Source: Magnetococcales bacterium (GTDB taxonomy: Bacteria > Pseudomonadota > Magnetococcia > Magnetococcales > Magnetaquicoccaceae). Taken from it: a DNA stretch of 16,381 nucleotides. The position numbers and the translations under genes are program-made. The notes under the pieces are model-generated. The model did not search any database and had not been told where the DNA came from. It saw only the letters and a list, made by a program, of their open reading frames with translations. Below, in pieces: positions 7,479 to 13,834 of the stretch (within the stretch, counting starts at the first letter, position 1; each line of letters begins with the position of its first letter). The DNA is taken from assembly GCA_015229095.1 (NCBI GenBank), contig JADGCE010000053.1, forward strand, positions 1 through 16,381. The letters are read 5' to 3'.

Positions 7479-9411
7479 GGCAGACTCCCTCTACAACGCC
7501 TCCCACATTGAAGTTTTGGAAGGGTTGGAGGGGGTGCGCCGCCGTCCGGGCATGTATATCGGCGGAACGGATGAGCGCGCTTTGCACCACTTGGTGGCAG
7601 AACTCCTGGACAATGCCATGGATGAGGTGGTGGCGGGTCATGCCGACCGCATCAACCTGGTCATCGCCGCAGACGGCTCCCTCTCCGTTGGGGACAACGG
7701 TCGGGGCGTGCCGGTGGATCCCCTGGCCCGCTATCCAGACCGCTCCGCCTTGGAGGTGATCTTTACCACACTGCATGCCGGGGGTAAGTTTCATGACCGC
7801 GCCTATGCCACAGCGGGTGGTCTCAATGGCGTGGGGGCCTCGGTGGTCAATGCCCTCTCCCTGTGGACCGAAGTGGTGGTGGAACGGGATGGATACCAAT
7901 GGCGGCAATGTTTTTCCAAAGGCAAGCCGGCCACCCCTCTGGAACAACTGGAAAAGTGCCGCCGTCATGGCACACGGGTCACCTTTCTGCCGGATCCGGA
8001 CATTTTTCCCGACACCACCTTCCAGGTGGAGCGGGTGGTGGAGATGTGCCGTGCCAAGGCCTATCTGAACCGGGGTGTGGTGATCCGGGTCAAGGTGGAG
8101 CAGAGCGGCGAAGAGCTGGCCTTCCATTTTCCCAATGGTCTGGAGGATTTTGTGCGCAACACGGTGGCCAGCTCCGACCGTGTGGTGCCCGCCCTCTTTG
8201 CCGGCAATATGGAAGAAAGTACGGAAGAGTATCTGCGCATGGAGTGGGCCATGACCTGGAGCTCCGGGGAGGAGTGCCGGATACTCTCCTATTGCAACAC
8301 CATCCCCACCACCCAGGGCGGCGTCCACGAGACAGGACTGCGCTCCGCTCTGGTGCGGGCCATGCGGGAGTATGCAGAGGCCAAACATCTGCTCCCAAAG
8401 GGGGTTGCCCTCGCCATTGAAGATGTGCTGGATGGCCTCTTTGCCGTGCTCTCCCTTTTCCTCGGCAACCCACAATTTTTTGGCCAGACCAAAGAAAAAC
8501 TCAGCAATGTGGGGGTTGCCCGCCGTGTGGAGAACATTCTCAAGGATCATCTCGACCACTGGCTGCATGGCCATCCCGAACAGGCCACCGCCCTGTTGAT
8601 GAGCATGCTGGAGCGGGCCCAGCAACGGCTCAATCGCAAAAAACTCATTGCCCCCGTCGGTCGCAAAACAGCCACCAGCCGCCTCACCTTGCCAGGCAAA
8701 CTGACCGATTGCATCAATTCCGACGCCAAATCCGCCGAACTGTTCATCGTCGAAGGGGATTCGGCGGGAGGTTCCGCCAAGCAGGCCCGCAACCGTCATA
8801 ATCAGGCCATTCTGCCCCTGCGGGGTAAAATCCTGAACGTGGAGCAGGCATCACACGGCAACCAGATGGAAAAATTTGAAAAAAACACCGAGATACAAAA
8901 TCTGGTCACCGCCATTGGCACCGGCTACGGTTCGCAGTTTGACCTGAGCAAGCTGCGTTATGGCCGGGTGATCATCATGACCGACGCCGATGTGGATGGT
9001 GCCCATATCGCCAGCCTGCTGCTGACCTTTTTCTATCGCTTCATGCCGGAGTTGATCCACAATCAACACCTGTTTCTGGCCCAACCGCCCCTCTTCCGGG
9101 TAACCGTGGGCAGCGACAGCGCCTATGCCCTGGATGAGGCGGAAAAGGAGCGTATGATTGAAAAAATCCGCCAAAAAAAGGCGCACGCCAAGATAGAGAT
9201 CTCCCGTTTCAAGGGATTGGGGGAGATGGACCCCCACCAACTGCGGGATACCACCATGCATCCGGCCAGCCGCCGTCTGCTGCGGGTTTGTGTGGATGAT
9301 GCCCAACAAACAGATGACTCTTTCGACCGCTTGATGGGCAAACACTCTGCCCAGCGTTATGCCTTCATCCAGGAGAAGGCCCCCTTTGCCCAAAATCATC
9401 TGGATATATAG
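7438..9411 (+). CDS. parE: DNA topoisomerase IV subunit B
   Basis: A 657-aa type IIA topoisomerase ATPase subunit that, with ParC, decatenates daughter chromosomes. The GHKL ATPase domain shows ELLDNAMDE (55-63), DNGRGVP (86-92) and GGLNGVG (127-133). The TOPRIM domain has EGDSAGG (439-445) and DADVDGAH (516-523), then RFKGLGEM (590-597). ParE rather than GyrB is favoured by YIGGT, by the short C-terminus ending QEKAPFAQNHLDI, which parallels the E. coli ParE end, and by the lack of a GyrB-type insertion. The start is well constrained: an in-frame TGA lies at 7429-7431 and conserved sequence begins by residue 19, leaving ATG 7438, inside infA. There is no clear ribosome-binding site, so coupling to infA translation is likely. 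Confidence 0.92.
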   Translation: MTFPKDASPTATSKADSLYNASHIEVLEGLEGVRRRPGMYIGGTDERALHHLVAELLDNAMDEVVAGHADRINLVIAADGSLSVGDNGRGVPVDPLARYPDRSALEVIFTTLHAGGKFHDRAYATAGGLNGVGASVVNALSLWTEVVVERDGYQWRQCFSKGKPATPLEQLEKCRRHGTRVTFLPDPDIFPDTTFQVERVVEMCRAKAYLNRGVVIRVKVEQSGEELAFHFPNGLEDFVRNTVASSDRVVPALFAGNMEESTEEYLRMEWAMTWSSGEECRILSYCNTIPTTQGGVHETGLRSALVRAMREYAEAKHLLPKGVALAIEDVLDGLFAVLSLFLGNPQFFGQTKEKLSNVGVARRVENILKDHLDHWLHGHPEQATALLMSMLERAQQRLNRKKLIAPVGRKTATSRLTLPGKLTDCINSDAKSAELFIVEGDSAGGSAKQARNRHNQAILPLRGKILNVEQASHGNQMEKFEKNTEIQNLVTAIGTGYGSQFDLSKLRYGRVIIMTDADVDGAHIASLLLTFFYRFMPELIHNQHLFLAQPPLFRVTVGSDSAYALDEAEKERMIEKIRQKKAHAKIEISRFKGLGEMDPHQLRDTTMHPASRRLLRVCVDDAQQTDDSFDRLMGKHSAQRYAFIQEKAPFAQNHLDI

Positions 9412-10729
9412 AATCGTGTCCCGTTACACCGGCCTTGTCCGCAGATGCCGCCTCTTGTGTCTCGCGCTGCTCTGCCTGCTGCCCGGCACCCTGCCGGCCA
9501 ACGAGGAGGAACCGTTTCTCCGCGCCCTGACGCAGGCCCTGGAACAAAATCCTGAAATCGTGGCCGCCCAGGCCAATCTGGTCGCCGCCCAGGAGCGGTT
9601 GCCACAGAGTCGGGCCGCCCTGCTGCCCAACGTTGCCCTCCAGATATCTCCCACCCACAGTCACAGCCGTTGGCACAATGGCACGCTGACGGAACACTCT
9701 CTGGTGGCCGGGGTGCATCTGTCGCAGGTGTTGTACAACAGAGCTGCCCTGATCGCCTTCGCGCAGAGCGAGCCTTATATCGGCGCCTTTGCCGACGATT
9801 GGGATGGCGCCGTGCAGGGCATCTTTTTCAAAGTGGCCAAAACAACGGTGGATCTCCTGCAGGCCCGCGAGATTGCCCGTCTGGCTGCCAACAATCGACA
9901 GGTCATGCACCAGCATCTGCTGGCCACCCAATCCCGTCACCATGTGGGAGAGATCACCCGCACCAGTGTCAGCCAGGCCGAGGCCCGTCTGGCCGCCGCC
10001 CAGGCCGAGCAGTTTCGTGCCGACAACGCTGTGGCCGTCGCCCAGGCCAACTTTTATGAGGTGGTGGGGGCAGAGGCCCCGGATGGCCTCGTTCTGCCCA
10101 CCTTTCGCCACCCCCCGGACGGGGAGAGCCCTCTGGAGCATTGGGTGCGCCATCTGGAGCAACGACCCGATATGCGGGCCAGCAGCAAGCGGTTGGCCGT
10201 GGCCGAGGCGGCCATCGCGCAGGAACAGGCCGGGCACTGGCCTACGGTGGCACTCACTTCCAGTGCCAACCATACCTGGCAGCGGGGCGTGACAGAAGAG
10301 GTGGATAAATACAGCGTGGGGATGAAAGTGGAATTGCCTCTCTTTGCCGGGGGGATGACCCTCTCCAAGAGCGCCGAAGCCCAGGCCCGCCGGGATGCCC
10401 AATGGGCACAACGGGATCGCTTGCGCCGCCAGGCCTATCGTGAGATAGAAAAGGCCCGCCTGGATCTCCGCAGCAGTCAGGCTTTGGCCGACTCTTTCAA
10501 CAGCATGGTAACCGCCGCCCAAATGGCACGGGATGGGGTCGAAAGGGAGTTCCGGGTCGGGTCACGCACCGCCCTGGATCTGCTGGATGCAGAACATGAG
10601 CTCTTTGCCAACCAGACAGAGCTGGCAAAAAATCGCTATGGGTTGGCATTGGCCCGTTTTCAAATGTTGTGGTCTGCGGGGCGTCTGACATTGGAAGAGC
10701 TTGTCTTTCGGCAAGGTTCCACCCCATAA
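9386..10729 (+). CDS. TolC-family outer-membrane efflux/secretion channel protein
   Basis: A ~447-aa TolC-like outer-membrane factor, expected to trimerise into a channel across the outer membrane and periplasm and serve a tripartite pump or type I secretion system. Two OEP repeats are visible, about residues 42-240 and 250-440, with heptad-rich helices such as VSQAEARLAAAQAEQ and a later VGSRTALDLLDAEHELF, typical of TolC. A Leu-rich signal peptide core is followed by probable cleavage at LPA-NEE. The start is uncertain. TTG 9386 has AGGAGAAGG 6 nt upstream (9371-9379), but those bases also encode conserved ParE residues. GTG 9416, just past the parE stop, and ATG 9359 are alternatives. No membrane-fusion or inner-membrane partner is in the window, so the substrate is unknown. 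Confidence 0.85.
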   Translation: MPKIIWIYRIVSRYTGLVRRCRLLCLALLCLLPGTLPANEEEPFLRALTQALEQNPEIVAAQANLVAAQERLPQSRAALLPNVALQISPTHSHSRWHNGTLTEHSLVAGVHLSQVLYNRAALIAFAQSEPYIGAFADDWDGAVQGIFFKVAKTTVDLLQAREIARLAANNRQVMHQHLLATQSRHHVGEITRTSVSQAEARLAAAQAEQFRADNAVAVAQANFYEVVGAEAPDGLVLPTFRHPPDGESPLEHWVRHLEQRPDMRASSKRLAVAEAAIAQEQAGHWPTVALTSSANHTWQRGVTEEVDKYSVGMKVELPLFAGGMTLSKSAEAQARRDAQWAQRDRLRRQAYREIEKARLDLRSSQALADSFNSMVTAAQMARDGVEREFRVGSRTALDLLDAEHELFANQTELAKNRYGLALARFQMLWSAGRLTLEELVFRQGSTP

Positions 10730-10742
10730 TGGCCGACAGGAT

Positions 10743-10787
10743 GGGGGGCGATGCACCCAAACGGCTTGCCCCCCTTGCAAAGGGGGC
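10743..10787. repeat. G/C-rich alternative-stem element upstream of the NifU-domain gene
   Basis: GGGGGGC (10743-10749) can pair perfectly with GCCCCCC (10768-10774). The same C-run can instead pair as CCCCCTT (10770-10776) with AAGGGGG (10780-10786, loop GCA). The two folds exclude each other. The element lies in the 105-nt gap after the TolC-family gene and resembles the other intergenic G/C hairpins in the window. No T-run follows, so it is not a clear terminator. Apart from the ribosome-binding site at 10822-10827, I see nothing else in this gap. Confidence 0.5.
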
Positions 10788-10834
10788 CACTGCGGCCACC
10801 CTGGAAGTTCCCTTTACCGTGAAGGAGTTTTTGC

Positions 10835-11077
10835 ATGCGCGATCAAGTTCAAAAGGTTCTGGATGAAATCCGGCCTTTTTTGCAGAGAGATGGTGGAGAT
10901 GTGGAGTTGCTGGATGTGACGGCTGATCATGTGGTGCAGGTGCGCCTGCGCGGGGCCTGCGGCTCCTGCCCCGGTGCCACGATGACCCTCAAAAATGGTA
11001 TTGAGCGCACCCTGAAAGAGCGCATCCCCACCATTGTGGCGGTGGAAAATGTGCCTCCAACGGCCATGCACATGTAG
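10835..11077 (+). CDS. NifU-like (Nfu) C-terminal domain Fe-S carrier protein
   Basis: An 80-aa protein consisting only of the NifU C-terminal (Nfu) domain. It opens with the typical helix and RPFLQRDGGDVEL and carries the CGSC motif (Cys42 and Cys45) in GACGSCPGA, followed by a TLKNGIERTLKERIP helix. The two cysteines of two subunits are expected to hold a 4Fe-4S cluster for delivery to client enzymes. It lacks the N-terminal A-type scaffold-like domain of E. coli NfuA, so it is the short form seen in many bacteria. AAGGAG (10822-10827) lies 7 nt upstream of the ATG, a strong site. The stop is only 9 nt before ampD, so the two are probably co-transcribed. Confidence 0.92.
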   Translation: MRDQVQKVLDEIRPFLQRDGGDVELLDVTADHVVQVRLRGACGSCPGATMTLKNGIERTLKERIPTIVAVENVPPTAMHM

Positions 11078-11086
11078 TGCGGTCTG

Positions 11087-11683
11087 ATGCCGTCGGCCCC
11101 CTTTCGTCTGTTGCCTTCGCCCTATTGTGATCAGCGTCCCGCTGGCACGGTCATTGACCTGTTGGTGGTTCACGCCATCAGTCTGCCCCCCGGCTGCTTT
11201 GGTGGCACGGAGATTGACGATCTCTTTCTGGGGCGATTGGCCGAACGGGACTGGGGGCCTGTCGTGCCGGCTTTCTATGAGGATGTGGCGGCCTTGCGGG
11301 TTTCGGCCCATTTTTTGATCGATCGCCTGGGCAGGATCACCCAGTATGTGCCCATTGCCGCACGCGCTTGGCACGCGGGGCAGAGCCTGTGGCAGGGACG
11401 TCCGCGCTGCAACGATTTTTCCATCGGTGTTGAGTTGGAGGGGGATGCGCACACCCTGTTTGAACCCGTCCAATATCAGCACCTGGCCAGCCTGATCAAG
11501 ACACTGCATGCAGGCTTGCGTCGGCGCGGCTGGGGTGCCCTCCCGCAGCACCGCATTGTGGGGCATGAGCAGATCGCACCGGGACGCAAATGGGATCCCG
11601 GCCCCTTTTTTGAGTGGGAAATCCTCTGGGGAATGTTGCGTACGGCCAAAACCGGCAAATGGCCATTGGTGTGGAGGCATTAG
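11087..11683 (+). CDS. ampD: AmpD, 1,6-anhydro-N-acetylmuramyl-L-alanine amidase
   Basis: A 198-aa cytoplasmic zinc amidase (amidase_2 fold) that removes the peptide from anhydro-MurNAc peptides during cell-wall recycling. In organisms with AmpR this also controls beta-lactamase induction. The zinc ligands expected from the family are His29 in VVHAISLPPG, His160 in IVGHEQIAPG and Asp170 in GRKWDPGP, with Lys168 in the same loop. The core also has RVSAHFLIDR, QYVP, RAWHAG and CNDFSIGVELEG, which are characteristic of AmpD rather than periplasmic AmiD. No signal peptide is seen, consistent with a cytosolic enzyme. No strong Shine-Dalgarno precedes the ATG, which lies 9 nt after the nfu gene and may depend on coupling. 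The recycling enzyme Mpl follows. Confidence 0.93.
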   Translation: MPSAPFRLLPSPYCDQRPAGTVIDLLVVHAISLPPGCFGGTEIDDLFLGRLAERDWGPVVPAFYEDVAALRVSAHFLIDRLGRITQYVPIAARAWHAGQSLWQGRPRCNDFSIGVELEGDAHTLFEPVQYQHLASLIKTLHAGLRRRGWGALPQHRIVGHEQIAPGRKWDPGPFFEWEILWGMLRTAKTGKWPLVWRH

Positions 11684-11701
11684 CCGTCGTTTCGGCCACT
11701 C

Positions 11702-11753
11702 CTGGGGGAGGCGGCAAACCGCCTCCCCCAGACCCCCTCCACCCTTTTTTTTT
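11702..11753 (+). terminator. 13-bp hairpin followed by a nine-T run after ampD (terminator-like)
   Basis: A perfect 13-bp stem (11702-11714 with 11719-11731, loop CAAA) is followed, after 13 nt of mostly C, by nine T residues (11745-11753). The stem is strong, but the distance to the T-run is longer than in a standard intrinsic terminator, so the role is uncertain. The right arm ends CCCCCAG and is followed by ACCCCC, much like the repeat at 2467-2541, so it may be a repeat copy serving as a terminator. The rest of the 109-nt gap up to mpl shows no convincing promoter. Confidence 0.5.
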
Positions 11754-11792
11754 AGTAGTTTTTACTGTGTACTTTGGAATGGATAGCAAACC

Positions 11793-13196
11793 ATGCAACA
11801 CCTGCATATCATCGGTATTTGCGGCACAGCCATGGCGGGATTGGCGATCATGGCCAAGGCACAGGGTCTGCGCGTAACAGGCTCCGATAACGGCATTTAT
11901 CCCCCCATGAGCACGCTGCTGGAGGCGTCGAACATTCCCCTCATGGAAGGCTTCCGCCCCGACAATCTGCAACCACGACCCGACCTGGTGCTGGTGGGCA
12001 ACGCCATCTCCCGTGGCAACCCGGAGTTGGAAGCCGTGCTGGAACAGGATATCCCCTATCGTTCCGGTGCCCAGTGGCTCTTTGAGCATGTTCTGGAGGG
12101 ACGCCATGGCGTGGTGGCCACAGGCACCCACGGCAAAACCACCACGACCAGTCTGCTGGCCCGCATCTGGGAAGAAGCCGGCCTGCAACCGGGCTTTTTG
12201 ATCGGTGGCATTCCCCTGGATTTTGGCTGTGGGGCCCGACTGCCCACCGGTCCCTGGGTCATGGTGGAAGGGGATGAGTACGATACGGCCTTTTTCGACA
12301 AAAGGCCCAAATTTTTGCATTACAGGCCAAAAACAGTGTTGATCAACAACCTGGAATTTGACCATGCCGACATTTATGCCGATCTGGAGGCCATCCGCCG
12401 CCAGTTTCGGTTGCTGCTGCGTTCGGTGCCGGCCAACGGTCACTTGGTTGTCAACGGGGATGATCCCGAGGTGGAGGCCCTGCTGCCGTTTGCCTCCACG
12501 CCCATCTACCGCTATGGCATCGCCACGCAACAACCCTTCATGGCCCAACTGGAGGGGGAGGATGGCCGCTGCTGGAGCCTCTATCGGCACGGCGAACGCC
12601 TGTTTACCGTACACTGGCATCTGCTGGGCAGACACAATGTCAGCAACGGTCTGGCGGCAGCAACGGCCGCCCTGGTCAACGGCATCGCCCCCGAATCCAT
12701 CCAGGCAGGCCTGGAAGCATTCCAGGGGGTCGCCCGCCGTCTGCAATTACGCTATGAAGCCAATGGGGTGGCTGTCTATGACGATTTTGCCCACCATCCC
12801 ACGGCGATTGCCACCACCCTGGCCGGCATGCGGGCGGCGATCGGCGCGGCGCGGTTGTGGGTGGTGTTGGAACCACGCTCCAATACCATGCGGGGTCGCG
12901 TCCATCAAGAACGTCTGGCAACCGCTTTTGCAGCGGCAGATCGCATCCTCCTTGCCCGCCCCCAGGCCAGGGGAATGGCGGCTGCGGAGTTGCTGGATGT
13001 GGAGGCGGTCGTCGCACAACTGAACCAGGGCCAGCCACAGAGTGGCCCAGAGGTCGGAACGGTAGTGGCCGATGCCAACGAGGCGGTATCCTTGTTGGTT
13101 CGTCACTGCACACCGGGGGACCATGTGGTCATCATGAGCAATGGCGGGTTTGACGGCATTCATCAAAAGCTGCAACAGGAACTCAACCACCCATGA
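11793..13196 (+). CDS. mpl: Mpl, UDP-MurNAc : L-Ala-gamma-D-Glu-mDAP ligase
   Basis: A 467-aa cytoplasmic Mur-family ligase that joins recycled L-Ala-gamma-D-Glu-meso-DAP tripeptide to UDP-MurNAc, returning it to peptidoglycan synthesis. The N-terminal nucleotide-binding loop is GICGTAMAG (8-16), the ATP loop GTHGKTTTT is at 111-119, and EGDEYDTAFFDKR (159-171) is distinctive for Mpl as against MurC. The C-terminal domain has YDDFAHHPTAI and EPRSNTM. Length fits the family (about 450-470). The start follows a weak GGA 9 nt upstream. The gene lies behind a terminator-like hairpin, so it may head a new unit, and its stop overlaps algH as ATGA. AmpD upstream helps generate the peptides whose tripeptide form Mpl uses. 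Confidence 0.95.
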   Translation: MQHLHIIGICGTAMAGLAIMAKAQGLRVTGSDNGIYPPMSTLLEASNIPLMEGFRPDNLQPRPDLVLVGNAISRGNPELEAVLEQDIPYRSGAQWLFEHVLEGRHGVVATGTHGKTTTTSLLARIWEEAGLQPGFLIGGIPLDFGCGARLPTGPWVMVEGDEYDTAFFDKRPKFLHYRPKTVLINNLEFDHADIYADLEAIRRQFRLLLRSVPANGHLVVNGDDPEVEALLPFASTPIYRYGIATQQPFMAQLEGEDGRCWSLYRHGERLFTVHWHLLGRHNVSNGLAAATAALVNGIAPESIQAGLEAFQGVARRLQLRYEANGVAVYDDFAHHPTAIATTLAGMRAAIGAARLWVVLEPRSNTMRGRVHQERLATAFAAADRILLARPQARGMAAAELLDVEAVVAQLNQGQPQSGPEVGTVVADANEAVSLLVRHCTPGDHVVIMSNGGFDGIHQKLQQELNHP

Positions 13197-13777
13197 AAGA
13201 GATCGCCTGCGGCATACCGGCGGGACGCGGGTTGGCGGGCAAATTTTTGATTGCCATGCCGGGCCTGCAGGATCCCAATTTTGAAAAGACGGTCCTTTTT
13301 GTCTGCACCCACAACAAGTCGGGCGCGCTGGGATTGGTCATCAACCAGCCCCATATGGCAAACATGTCTGAGGTGTTGGCGCCTTTGGGCCTGGAATGGG
13401 AACGCCCGGAATCTCCCATCGTCTTCCATGGGGGGCCCATGGCACTGGATCGCGGTTTCATGTTGTACGAAACCGACCTGGACTATCCCGGCCATGTGCG
13501 CATCTGCGAGCATATCTATCTGGGCACCAACCCGGAAATTTTACGTCACCTGGTACAGGAGAGGGGACAGGGCCGTTTGCTGTTCGCCCTGGGCTATGCC
13601 GGTTGGGGCAGCGGACAGTTGGAGTCCGAATTGCGGGACAATATCTGGTTGGTCGGCGCCCTGGACCGTACCATTCTGTTTGACCTGCCGCTCCCTTCCC
13701 GCTGGGAATCGGCCATCCGCTCCCTGGGTGTCAACCCCCGATATCTGGTGGACCCGGGCAGGAGTTCGGTCCATTGA
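13193..13777 (+). CDS. YqgE/AlgH family protein (UPF0301, DUF179)
   Basis: A 194-aa member of the widely conserved AlgH/YqgE family, whose biochemical role is still unclear; AlgH was named from alginate regulation in Pseudomonas. Family landmarks are GKFLIAMPGLQDPNFEKTV near 16-34, THNKSGALGLVINQP near 39-53, VFHGGPMALDRGF near 77-89 and GYAGWGSGQLESEL near 134-147. The length is normal for the family (about 185-195). The ATG overlaps the mpl stop by 4 nt (ATGA), so the two are very likely translated together. No signal peptide or membrane segment is evident, so it should be cytoplasmic. The following gap to the kinase start is 57 nt. Confidence 0.92.
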   Translation: MKEIACGIPAGRGLAGKFLIAMPGLQDPNFEKTVLFVCTHNKSGALGLVINQPHMANMSEVLAPLGLEWERPESPIVFHGGPMALDRGFMLYETDLDYPGHVRICEHIYLGTNPEILRHLVQERGQGRLLFALGYAGWGSGQLESELRDNIWLVGALDRTILFDLPLPSRWESAIRSLGVNPRYLVDPGRSSVH

Positions 13778-13834
13778 CGCTCCCTTTTGCGGAGCAACAG
13801 GGAAAAAAGGCAGGCCGAGGCCGGGAGTGCGTGC

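Noticed and set aside
7417..8799. 460-aa open frame on the minus strand
   Set aside because: It is antisense to infA and parE, whose conserved motifs account for the DNA.
9365..10522. 385-aa open frame on the minus strand
   Set aside because: It is antisense to the TolC-family gene and has no recognisable domain.
11496..12746. 416-aa open frame on the minus strand
   Set aside because: It crosses ampD, the terminator-like hairpin and mpl in antisense, and has no family resemblance.
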